Source: an uncultured Collinsella sp. | Lineage (GTDB): Bacteria; Actinomycetota; Coriobacteriia; Coriobacteriales; Coriobacteriaceae | DNA: 7,840 bases | Assembly: GCA_902461085.1 (NCBI GenBank) | Contig: CABPWH010000080.1 | Location: forward strand, 1-7,840 | Direction of reading: 5' to 3' | Shown here: piece by piece, positions 1-5,787 of the stretch | How the letters are laid out: each line of letters starts with the position of its first letter | Numbering within the stretch: position 1 is the first letter of the stretch | Made by a program: the position numbers and the translations under genes | The notes under the pieces: model-generated | Databases searched by the model: none | Told to the model about the DNA's origin: nothing | The model's input: the letters and a program-made list of their open reading frames with translations, nothing else

Positions 1-506
1 CCGCTTCGGTGGCGCGCTCGCAACTCAAGCGCCATCGTGTGGATGCCGCTGCCGAGTGCGCGCATGCGTTGTTTGTGGGTTGCGATGCGTCGGCACTCGA
101 TCTGTCTGTTGAGGAGGCTGAAGCGCTTGAACGCGGGCTGGACTCGCTCGATTTCCGCATGCAGGCACACTTCGACCGCGCACGTGCGCTGTCCGAGTAC
201 TTGGCCGCCAATGAGATGGTTCGCAGCGTGCGCTATCCCGGACTGAGCTCGCATCCCGATCATGCGGTTGCAACGGGAATCCTCGAGCACGGCTTTGGTC
301 CGGCAGTTGAGTTTGACCTTATCGAGCGTAGCGCGGGAGAGCTGTTCGATGCTTTGCCGGGGAAGTTTCGTACATCGCCCGCCGGCGGCGCAGCGACGCG
401 CCTTTCGGCCCCACGCGGCAAGCAGGGGAGTACCGTCCGCCTCTTCGCCGGCACCGACAATCCCTTGATAGTTGCGGCCGCCCTGGACAACGCCCTCCGC
501 AACTAG
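1..506 (+). CDS. PLP-dependent Cys/Met metabolism (transsulfuration-type) enzyme, C-terminal part
   Basis: The gene enters from the left edge; the first complete codon is at 3 and the stop is TAG at 504-506. The GTG at 9 is open upstream to the window edge, so it is not taken as the start. About 167 residues are visible. They resemble the C-terminal domain of the cystathionine gamma-synthase / gamma-lyase / O-acetylhomoserine sulfhydrylase family: an ERGLDSLDFRMQAHFDRA helix, then VRSVRYPGLSSHPDH, then HGFGPAVEFDL, and near the end a V-R-L-F-A-G-x-D-N-P strand like the family's RLSVGIEDxEDL segment. The PLP lysine would lie upstream, outside the window. The first 40 or so residues match the family poorly, and the usual SPFDAWL-type stretch before the RG helix is absent, so this looks like a divergent member. 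Substrate cannot be assigned. The family call is fairly secure; the exact enzyme is not. Confidence 0.8.
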   Translation, partial: ASVARSQLKRHRVDAAAECAHALFVGCDASALDLSVEEAEALERGLDSLDFRMQAHFDRARALSEYLAANEMVRSVRYPGLSSHPDHAVATGILEHGFGPAVEFDLIERSAGELFDALPGKFRTSPAGGAATRLSAPRGKQGSTVRLFAGTDNPLIVAAALDNALRN

Positions 507-523
507 CTAAATCATCCTCGACT

Positions 524-600
524 TCATAAGTTGCGGTGAAATAGGGATTGATTTACGGCTTTAACCGCATAAACAGTCCCTATTTCACCGCAACTTATGA
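524..600. repeat. Long near-perfect inverted repeat between convergent genes
   Basis: Arms 524-550 and 574-600 are 27 nt each and complementary at 26 positions; the remaining pair (T546 with G578 in the folded arms) is a G-U wobble in RNA. The 23-nt centre folds further: TTTA 552-555 with TAAA 570-573 and CGG 556-558 with CCG 565-567, leaving loop CTTTAA and a two-base bulge. The result is a hairpin of about 34 pairs. It lies 17 nt after the upstream stop and 39 nt past the end of the convergent minus-strand gene. There is no T-tract on either side, so it is not a standard intrinsic terminator, though it could stop or protect transcripts from both directions. The arms are more AT-rich than the flanking genes. 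A REP-like or MITE-like dispersed element is a reasonable alternative. Confidence 0.85.
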
Positions 601-639
601 GAAGGGGTTGTGTGGCTAAAAAGCCCCGTCCCAAATTGG

Positions 640-984
640 CTACGCTTTGATGCTTGCGATGAGGGCGTTGGCTTTGGTGGCGATGACGTTGTTGATGTCG
701 GCCTGCAGCTCTTCGTAGACCGCTATGGCTCGCTCTCCGGCGGGGGTGAGGGTGGATCCGCGGGCGCCGTCGCGCTCGATGAGCTTGCAGCCCAGCTGAC
801 CTTCGGCCTCGTTCACGATGCGCCAGGCCTTGGAATACGCCATGCCCATGCTCTTGGCGGCGCGGTTGAGCGAGTGCTCGCGGGCGATACCCTGCAGCAG
901 CAAGACGCAGCCGTGGCCGAACACACCCGGCAAATCCTTGTCGCACGCTTGAATGACCAACTTTGCCGTCGTCTTGTACTTCAT
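640..984 (-). CDS. ModE/LysR-type winged helix-turn-helix regulator, DNA-binding domain only
   Basis: A 114-residue protein resembling the N-terminal DNA-binding domain of ModE and related LysR-type regulators. The helix-turn-helix covers about residues 27-60 (LLLQGIAREHSLNRAAKSMG followed by MAYSKAWRIVNEAEGQLG); the S-Y-S-K-A-W and N-E-A-E positions match the family's recognition helix. The wing follows with LIERDGARGSTLTPAGERA at about 69-87, then a C-terminal helix that could dimerise. No TOBE/molybdate-binding domain follows, so molybdate sensing is not supported. ATG 984 is chosen because GGGGAGA (minus strand, 1001-995) lies 10 nt upstream; GTG at 993 would add three residues but sits almost on that site. 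The stop is TAG at 640-642. The gene runs divergently from guaB and converges on the PLP-enzyme gene, so its target is not obvious. Family call is good; role is unknown. Confidence 0.85.
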   Translation of the reverse strand: MKYKTTAKLVIQACDKDLPGVFGHGCVLLLQGIAREHSLNRAAKSMGMAYSKAWRIVNEAEGQLGCKLIERDGARGSTLTPAGERAIAVYEELQADINNVIATKANALIASIKA

Positions 985-1009
985 ACGCTCCACGTCTCCC
1001 CGCTAAAGT

Positions 1010-1024
1010 GTTTGCTGGGCAAAC
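1010..1024. promoter_or_regulatory. Dyad-symmetric candidate operator upstream of the HTH regulator gene
   Basis: GTTTGC-TGG-GCAAAC is a perfect 6-bp inverted repeat with a 3-bp spacer, 26 bp upstream of the regulator's ATG at 984 and about 46 bp from the candidate guaB -35. Its position suits autoregulation by the HTH protein. It does not resemble the E. coli ModE site as recalled, nor the PurR operator, whose half-sites have the opposite order. The function is inferred from symmetry and position only. Confidence 0.35.
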
Positions 1025-1069
1025 GCAAAGCCTGCGTCAAACCCTCGTGTGCTCTTCTTAAATCATGCA

Positions 1070-1098
1070 TTGTAGCAGTCAAAGTGCGTTAAGATACT
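1070..1098 (+). promoter_or_regulatory. Candidate guaB promoter
   Basis: TTGTAG (1070-1075) and GATACT (1093-1098) are separated by 17 bp and match sigma-70-type boxes at 4 of 6 positions each. A start near 1105 would give a leader of about 73 nt. It is the best-spaced pair seen in the divergent region, but the boxes are imperfect. No convincing promoter was found for the minus-strand gene. Confidence 0.4.
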
Positions 1099-1100
1099 TC

Positions 1101-1131
1101 CCCAGTATTGGGCGCCCAAGGTTGGGCTGGG
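1101..1131 (+). promoter_or_regulatory. Palindrome and hairpin at the candidate guaB transcript start
   Basis: TTGGGCGCCCAA (1108-1119) is a perfect 12-bp palindrome. As RNA an alternative is GCCCA (1114-1118) with TGGGC (1123-1127) around loop AGGT, or CCCAG (1101-1105) with CTGGG (1127-1131) enclosing the region. These folds exclude one another. There is no T-run, so it is not a terminator. It may be an operator or a 5' stabilising hairpin. No known purine riboswitch core was recognised. Confidence 0.35.
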
Positions 1132-1177
1132 TCCTACGAGGCCTGCAGCCGACCGGTCGCATGGAAAAAGGAGAAAC

Positions 1178-2689
1178 ATGGCTACGTTCTTTCCCGGTGA
1201 GTCCCACACGTTTTCGGAGTATCTGCTGGTTCCTGGTTACTCGTCCTCGCAGTGCATCCCCAACAACGTCTCTCTTAAGACGCCGCTAACCCGTTTTAAG
1301 CGCGGTGAGAAGCCGGCAATCACCCTGAACATCCCCATGGTTTCCGCCATCATGCAGTCCGTCTCGGGCGTCGACATGGGTGTCGCGCTCGCTACCGAGG
1401 GTGGCCTGTCCTTCATTTACGGTTCCCAGAGCGCCGAGTCCGAGGCCGCTATGGTCAAGGCCGTCAAGGATCACAAGGCCGGCTTCGTTCAGTCCGATTC
1501 CACCCTGACCCCCGACATGACCATGGAGCAGGTCATCGAGCTCAAGGAGAAGACCGGTCACTCCACTATGCCGGTCACCGACGACGGCACTCCCAAGGGT
1601 AAGCTCCTGGGCATCGTCACCAGCCGTGACTATCGCCCCAGCCGCGATGACCACCAGACAAAGGTCTCCGAGTTTATGACCCCGCGTGAGCAGCTCATCG
1701 TGGGCGACAAGAACATCAGCCTCAAGGTCGCTAACGACGTCATCTGGGACAACAAGCTCAACGCCCTGCCCATTGTCGACGACAACGATCACCTGATGGG
1801 CATTGTCTTCCGCAAGGACTACGACAGCCACAAGACTAACCCCAACGAGCTGCTCGATAACGACAAGCGCTACATGGTCGGCGCCGGTATCAACACCCGC
1901 GACTATGCCGAGCGCGTGCCGCTGCTCATCGAGGCCGGTGCCGACGTTCTGTGCATCGACTCCTCCGAGGGCTTCAGCGAGTGGCAGAAGCGCACTATCG
2001 AGTGGATCCGCGCCAACTACGGCGAGGACGTCAAGGTCGGTGCCGGTAACGTTGTCGACGCCGAGGGCTTCCGCTTCCTGGCCGACTGCGGTGCCGACTT
2101 CATCAAGGTCGGTATCGGCGGCGGTTCCATCTGCATCACCCGCGAGACCAAGGGCATCGGTCGTGGCCAGGCCACCGCGCTGATCGACGTCTGCCGCGCC
2201 CGTGACGAGTACTACGAGGAGACCGGCGTCTACGTGCCCGTGTGCTCCGACGGCGGTATCGTCTACGACTACCACATGACGCTCGCCCTTGCCATGGGTG
2301 CCGACTTTATGATGCTGGGTCGCTACTTCGCCCGCTTCGACGAGAGCCCGACCGAGCGCGTCAACGTCAACGGCCAGTACATGAAGGAGTACTGGGGCGA
2401 GGGTTCTGCACGTGCCCGCAACTGGCAGCGCTACGACCTGGGCGGTGCCGCGAAGCTCAGCTTCGTCGAGGGCGTCGACTCCTACGTTCCCTACGCCGGC
2501 TCCCTCAAGGACGGCGTGGGCGGCACGCTCTATAAGGTCAAGTCCACGATGTGCAACTGCGGTGCCCTCTCGATCCCCGAGCTCCAGGAAAAGGCACGCC
2601 TGACCCTGGTGAGCTCCACCTCCATCGTCGAAGGCGGCGCCCACGATGTTGTCGTCAAGGATTCTCAGCAGTCCGTATCTTATCGATAA
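1178..2689 (+). CDS. guaB: IMP dehydrogenase (Tritrichomonas-type)
   Basis: Catalyses NAD-dependent oxidation of IMP to XMP, the committed step of cytosolic guanine nucleotide synthesis. The 503 residues form a TIM barrel interrupted by two CBS domains (about 100-155 and 165-220). Visible functional residues are the DSSEG nicotinamide-site segment at 261-265, the GIGGGSIC potassium/catalytic loop with nucleophile C319, the SDGG phosphate loop at 357-360, MLGRYFARF at 379-387, the EYWGEG flap start at 404-409, and N-W-Q-R-Y with the R418/Y419 catalytic pair. Numbering and length agree with the T. foetus parasite enzyme as recalled, including K310 and E431 at the positions linked to mycophenolic-acid insensitivity. 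GGAG at 1170-1173, 4 nt before ATG 1178, fixes the start. The last residues (DSQQSVSYR) are not conserved. Strong C-ending codon bias suggests high expression. Transcribed alone, with a hairpin after it. Confidence 0.97.
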   Translation: MATFFPGESHTFSEYLLVPGYSSSQCIPNNVSLKTPLTRFKRGEKPAITLNIPMVSAIMQSVSGVDMGVALATEGGLSFIYGSQSAESEAAMVKAVKDHKAGFVQSDSTLTPDMTMEQVIELKEKTGHSTMPVTDDGTPKGKLLGIVTSRDYRPSRDDHQTKVSEFMTPREQLIVGDKNISLKVANDVIWDNKLNALPIVDDNDHLMGIVFRKDYDSHKTNPNELLDNDKRYMVGAGINTRDYAERVPLLIEAGADVLCIDSSEGFSEWQKRTIEWIRANYGEDVKVGAGNVVDAEGFRFLADCGADFIKVGIGGGSICITRETKGIGRGQATALIDVCRARDEYYEETGVYVPVCSDGGIVYDYHMTLALAMGADFMMLGRYFARFDESPTERVNVNGQYMKEYWGEGSARARNWQRYDLGGAAKLSFVEGVDSYVPYAGSLKDGVGGTLYKVKSTMCNCGALSIPELQEKARLTLVSSTSIVEGGAHDVVVKDSQQSVSYR

Positions 2690-2737
2690 GGTAAGAGCCT
2701 CACATAAAGGTTGAGTTTCAACCACGTTATTTAGATA

Positions 2738-2781
2738 AAGCGAGATGCATGCAAGTCGCAGGCATCTCGCTTGTCGTATTT
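2738..2781 (+). terminator. Candidate intrinsic terminator after guaB
   Basis: AAGCGAGATGC (2738-2748) pairs perfectly with GCATCTCGCTT (2762-2772). Inside, TGC (2750-2752) pairs with GCA (2758-2760) past one mismatch. The downstream tract TTGTCGTATTT is T-rich but broken, so termination may be partial. A smaller hairpin, GGTTGA/TCAACC with a 3-nt loop, lies at 2709-2723, 20 nt after the guaB stop. Confidence 0.65.
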
Positions 2782-2789
2782 GCTATCAT
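2781..2789 (+). promoter_or_regulatory. Candidate extended -10 promoter for leuS
   Basis: TGC-TATCAT is an extended -10 element (TATCAT matches TATAAT at 5 of 6). No good -35 lies 17 bp upstream, where the guaB terminator stem is, which fits an extended -10 type. A start near 2796 would place the whole 2808-2926 hairpin in the leuS leader of about 157 nt. Confidence 0.4.
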
Positions 2790-2807
2790 CATGCGAGTTA
2801 ACGATGT

Positions 2808-2926
2808 GGCGGGGCGTTCTTACCTTTGCTCGCTGCAAGTTCCGCACGCAAAGAAGAGCACTAAATGTGCTCTTCGTCTTGCGCAGGACTGTCCGCAGCA
2901 GCGAGTAAAGGTAAGAGCGCCCCGTC
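2808..2926. repeat. 119-nt long imperfect inverted repeat in the leuS leader
   Basis: Arms 2810-2836 and 2898-2924 are 27 nt each; 25 pairs are Watson-Crick and two are G-U in RNA. G2809-T2925 (wobble) and G2808-C2926 extend the stem. The interior stacks further stems: AGT/CC (2838-2843, one bulge) with GGACT (2886-2890), CGCAA (2847-2851) with TTGCG (2879-2883), and a perfect 9-bp tip GAAGAGCAC/GTGCTCTTC (2853-2861 with 2867-2875) around TAAAT. The 3' arm ends 14 nt before the leuS Shine-Dalgarno, so the ribosome site is left free. The T-box core AGGGTGGNACCGCG is absent. It may be a leader RNA or an inserted MITE-like element. Confidence 0.8.
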
Positions 2927-2952
2927 CCAACCGAGATAACAAAGGAGCTGAT

Positions 2953-5529
2953 ATGTGCGATTGCACAGATCATAAGGACGAGATCCCTGCCTACGACGCG
3001 CAGGCCATTGAGTCCAGGTGGATGAAGGCCTGGGAGGACTCCAACCTCTTCGCGGTCGACACCGACGACAGCAAGCCCAAGAAGTACGTGCTCGAGATGT
3101 TCCCGTATCCGTCGGGCGATCTGCACATGGGCCACGCGCGCAACTATACCATCGGCGATGCCATGGCCCGTCAGGCCCGCATGCGCGGCTACGACGTGCT
3201 GCACCCCATCGGCTTTGACGCCTTTGGCCTGCCTGCCGAGAACGCCGCTATTAAGCACAATACGCAGGCTGCCGCCTGGACGTATAAGAATATGGACCAG
3301 GCGCTCGCCACGATGAAGCGCATGGGCTTCTCCTACGATCTGGATCGTATGGTCAAGACCTGCAGCCCCGACTACTACCGCTGGGGTCAGTGGATCTTTG
3401 AGAAGCTGTGGGAAAAGGGTCTGGTCTACCGCAAAAAGAACCCGGTCAACTGGTGCCCCACCTGCAAGACCGTTCTGGCCAACGAGCAGGTCACTGAGGG
3501 CAAGTGCTGGCGCTGCGGCACCGAGCCCGAGAAGCGCGACCTTGAGCAATGGTACTTCAAGATCACCGAGTACTCTCAGGAGCTGCTCGACGATCTGGAG
3601 AAGCTCCCCGGCTGGCCCGAGCGCGTCAAGCAGATGCAGGCCAACTGGATCGGTCGCTCCGAGGGCGCCGAGGTCGACTTTACCCTGTGCGACCAGGATG
3701 GCGAGCCCATCGAGGGCGATGAGGGCAAGATCACCGTCTTCACCACGCGTGCCGATACCCTTTTTGGCGTCTCCTTCTTTGTCCTGGCTCCCGAGTACGC
3801 CGGCCTGCACGAGCTCGTCGAGGGCACGGAGTACGAGGAGGCCGTCACCAAGATCGTCGAGGACTCCAAACACATCTCTGCCGTCGAGCGTGCCCAGGGC
3901 ACCCTCGAGAAGCACGGTGCCTTCACGGGCCGCTATGTGGTAAACCCCGTCAACGGCGAGAAGGTCCCCGTGTGGGTTGCCGATTATGTCGTTGCAGACT
4001 ACGGCACCGGCGCCGTCATGGCCGTTCCCTGTGGTGACCAGCGCGACTTTGAGTTTGCCCGCAAGTACGACCTGCCGATCGTGCCGATCATCCTGGACGA
4101 TGACGATCGCGCCGCCGTCGAGGCCAGCGGCGAGACCATCGATACCTTCCATGCCGAGACCGTCGACTGGGATTGTGCCCACGCTGCCGAGGGCACGCTC
4201 GTCCAGTCCGGCAAATACACCGGCATGCGTGGCGGCAAGCACTCCGAGGGCGAGGCTGCGATCGTGGCCGACCTCGAGGCCATGGGTTGCGGCCGTCGCA
4301 AGGTCGAGTTCCGTCTGCGCGACTGGCTTATTTCCCGTCAGCGTTATTGGGGCAACCCCATCCCGGCTATTCACTGCGAGCACTGCGGCATCGTGCCCGT
4401 GCCCGAGGATCAGCTGCCGGTGACGCTGCCCGAGAACCTGGACCTGGGCGCCGGCGAGACCCTCGCCGAGTGCAAGGACTTCTACGAGACCACCTGCCCG
4501 GTCTGCGGCCGCCCGGCCAAGCGCGAGACCGATACCATGGACACCTTCACCTGCTCCAGCTGGTATTACCTGCGCTATACCGATCCGCACAACACCGAGC
4601 TGCCCTTCTCCCGCGAGGCGGCCGACCGTTGGATGCCCGTCGATAACTACATCGGCGGCATCGAGCACGCCATTTTGCACCTGCTCTACAGCCGCTTCTT
4701 TACCAAGGCGCTGCGCGACCTGGGACTGCTGAGCGTGGACGAGCCCTTCACCAACCTGCTGTGCCAGGGCATGGTCAAGGACGAGAACGGCGACACCATG
4801 TCCAAGTCCAAGGGCAACGTCGTACCCCCGAGCTCGGTTATCGAGCCCTACGGCGCCGACACCATGCGTCTGGCTATCCTGTTTATCGCGCCGCCCGAGA
4901 AGGACTTCGACTGGGATCCCAAGGCCGTCGAGGGCGCCAACCGCTTTATCAAGCGCGCCTGGCGTATCGTGTGGCAGCTCGTCCAGTCGGGTGACGCCAA
5001 CGTTGCCTTCGACAAGTCCGTGCTCGACGAGACCGCGATGAAGCTCTATCGCGAGCGTCACCGCACCATCGCCAAGTGCACCGAGGACTTCGATCGCGGC
5101 CAGTTCAACACCGCGATCTCTGCCGTCATGGAGCTCGTCAACGCGGCGAGCGCCTACCTCAACGCCACCGAGGGTGCTGACCGCGACAAGGCCCTGTGCT
5201 ACGGCGTGGCCAAGGACATCGTGAGCGTCCTGGCGCCCATCTGCCCGTTCTGGGCCGACGAGCTGTGGCACGAGGCGCTCGGCTGCGAGGGCAACGCCTA
5301 CACCGCCGCCTGGCCCGAGTTCGACCTGGCCGAGTCCATCGAGGACACGGTGCAGATCGTCGTCCAGGTACTCGGCAAGGTCCGTGGCCGCATTGACGTG
5401 GCTCGCGATGCCTCCAACGAGGAAATGCAGGCTGCCGCCGAGGAAGCCGTCGCCAAGTGGCTTGAGGGCAAGACGGTTGTCAAGGCCATCTGCGTGCCCG
5501 GCAAGCTGGTCAACCTGGTGGTCAAGTAA
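2953..5529 (+). CDS. leuS: Leucyl-tRNA synthetase
   Basis: Charges tRNA-Leu with leucine in the cytosol. The 858 residues are close to the usual bacterial length (about 860). In order: Rossmann fold with the HIGH-type motif HMGH at 58-61; zinc-type cysteine pairs C168/C171 and C185/C188; the CP1 editing domain, including TTRADTLFG at 264-272 and GTGAVMAVP at 351-359; a second Cys cluster at C475/C478 and C515/C518; WYYLRY at 537-542; KMSKS-type TMSKSK at 615-620; the anticodon-binding helical domain; and a C-terminal tRNA-binding domain ending at 858. ATG 2953 is chosen because GGAG (2944-2947) lies 5 nt upstream and the usual N-terminus follows; the reading frame stays open back to 2749, but that stretch is the leader hairpin. 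Oddity: the editing motif usually read as A/G-H-D-x-R-D is C-G-D-Q-R-D at 360-365. Monocistronic, closed by a strong terminator. Confidence 0.98.
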   Translation: MCDCTDHKDEIPAYDAQAIESRWMKAWEDSNLFAVDTDDSKPKKYVLEMFPYPSGDLHMGHARNYTIGDAMARQARMRGYDVLHPIGFDAFGLPAENAAIKHNTQAAAWTYKNMDQALATMKRMGFSYDLDRMVKTCSPDYYRWGQWIFEKLWEKGLVYRKKNPVNWCPTCKTVLANEQVTEGKCWRCGTEPEKRDLEQWYFKITEYSQELLDDLEKLPGWPERVKQMQANWIGRSEGAEVDFTLCDQDGEPIEGDEGKITVFTTRADTLFGVSFFVLAPEYAGLHELVEGTEYEEAVTKIVEDSKHISAVERAQGTLEKHGAFTGRYVVNPVNGEKVPVWVADYVVADYGTGAVMAVPCGDQRDFEFARKYDLPIVPIILDDDDRAAVEASGETIDTFHAETVDWDCAHAAEGTLVQSGKYTGMRGGKHSEGEAAIVADLEAMGCGRRKVEFRLRDWLISRQRYWGNPIPAIHCEHCGIVPVPEDQLPVTLPENLDLGAGETLAECKDFYETTCPVCGRPAKRETDTMDTFTCSSWYYLRYTDPHNTELPFSREAADRWMPVDNYIGGIEHAILHLLYSRFFTKALRDLGLLSVDEPFTNLLCQGMVKDENGDTMSKSKGNVVPPSSVIEPYGADTMRLAILFIAPPEKDFDWDPKAVEGANRFIKRAWRIVWQLVQSGDANVAFDKSVLDETAMKLYRERHRTIAKCTEDFDRGQFNTAISAVMELVNAASAYLNATEGADRDKALCYGVAKDIVSVLAPICPFWADELWHEALGCEGNAYTAAWPEFDLAESIEDTVQIVVQVLGKVRGRIDVARDASNEEMQAAAEEAVAKWLEGKTVVKAICVPGKLVNLVVK

Positions 5530-5558
5530 GCACTGCGAGCATAACTGACGCATAAAAG

Positions 5559-5594
5559 ACGAGGGGCGATCCAGTTGGGTCGTCCCTCGTTTTT
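5559..5594 (+). terminator. Intrinsic terminator after leuS
   Basis: A 14-bp stem, 5559-5572 with 5577-5590, contains two G-U pairs and loop AGTT. T5590-T5594 follows. An AAAA run at 5554-5557 on the other side could let it act weakly in reverse. It starts 30 nt after the leuS stop. Confidence 0.92.
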
Positions 5595-5680
5595 CATGTA
5601 CCTGCCCTGATGTCTGCGGTCAATTGTCCTATTCTTGTGGAGAAGCTGTGCGCACGCTGACCTGCAGATTCGTACTATGC

Positions 5681-5709
5681 TTGCACGTTTCCGCAGCTAT
5701 TGGTATAGT
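5681..5709 (+). promoter_or_regulatory. Promoter of the rimP-nusA-infB operon
   Basis: TTGCAC (5681-5686) and TATAGT (5704-5709; 5 of 6 to consensus) are 17 bp apart, with an extended -10 TGG at 5701-5703. The predicted start is near 5716, giving a leader of about 70 nt. It is the best promoter-like site in the window and lies between the leuS terminator and the leader hairpin. Confidence 0.65.
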
Positions 5710-5734
5710 TTGCTTGCAAATGAAGTTGTAATTG

Positions 5735-5767
5735 AAAGAAGTGGGGTTTCGGCCCCGCTTCTTTTTT
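5735..5767 (+). terminator. Intrinsic terminator inside the rimP-nusA leader (attenuator candidate)
   Basis: AAAGAAGTGGGG (5735-5746) pairs with CCCCGCTTCTTT (5753-5764): 12 bp with one G-U, loop TTTCGG. The unbroken T-run 5762-5767 follows. It lies downstream of the 5681-5709 promoter and 20 nt before the rimP ATG, leaving no room for a second promoter. A transcript stopping here would be about 50 nt. No strong competing antiterminator pairing was found in the leader. Confidence 0.85.
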
Positions 5768-5787
5768 GTATGGATGGAGGTGCCGCA

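Noticed and set aside
604..627. Terminator for the minus-strand regulator gene
   Set aside because: Read on the minus strand it gives only a 4-bp GGCT/AGCC stem whose T-run is in the loop, not after it. It is too weak to call.
623..634. GCCCCGTCCCAA shared with 2919-2930, next to the other inverted repeat
   Set aside because: An identical 12-mer pair is expected by chance about once in a GC-rich window of this size. Its position near both repeats is suggestive but not enough.
610..1092. 160-codon plus-strand open frame opposite the HTH regulator
   Set aside because: It has no ribosome site and no recognisable domain, and overlaps the well-supported minus-strand gene and the guaB control region.
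1286..2725. A 479-codon open frame antisense to guaB
   Set aside because: Same cause: it shares register with guaB and stays open through codon bias. The protein is repetitive in composition and matches no family.
2749..2952. N-terminal extension of LeuRS from an upstream in-frame ATG
   Set aside because: It would translate the terminator loop and the long leader hairpin. It lacks a ribosome site, while ATG 2953 has GGAG at proper spacing and the family N-terminus follows.
2690..2952. T-box riboswitch upstream of leuS
   Set aside because: No AGGGTGGNACCGCG-type antiterminator core or recognisable specifier loop was found. The only TGG-containing candidate (near 2805) lies before the hairpin and does not fit the tRNA-Leu acceptor end.
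2731..5553. A 940-codon open frame antisense to leuS
   Set aside because: It is in codon register with leuS, where antisense stops require sense codons TTA, CTA or TCA. The C/G third-position bias avoids these. The translation is low-complexity (Gly/Leu/Val/Asp-rich) with no recognisable domain.
5595..5680. A tRNA ahead of rimP, as in the E. coli metY-rimP-nusA arrangement
   Set aside because: No cloverleaf or T-loop GTTCRANNC motif was found in the stretch.
5635..5787. N-terminal extension of RimP
   Set aside because: The stretch contains the promoter and the leader terminator. The Shine-Dalgarno at 5776-5780 points to ATG 5788, and RimP then has its normal length.
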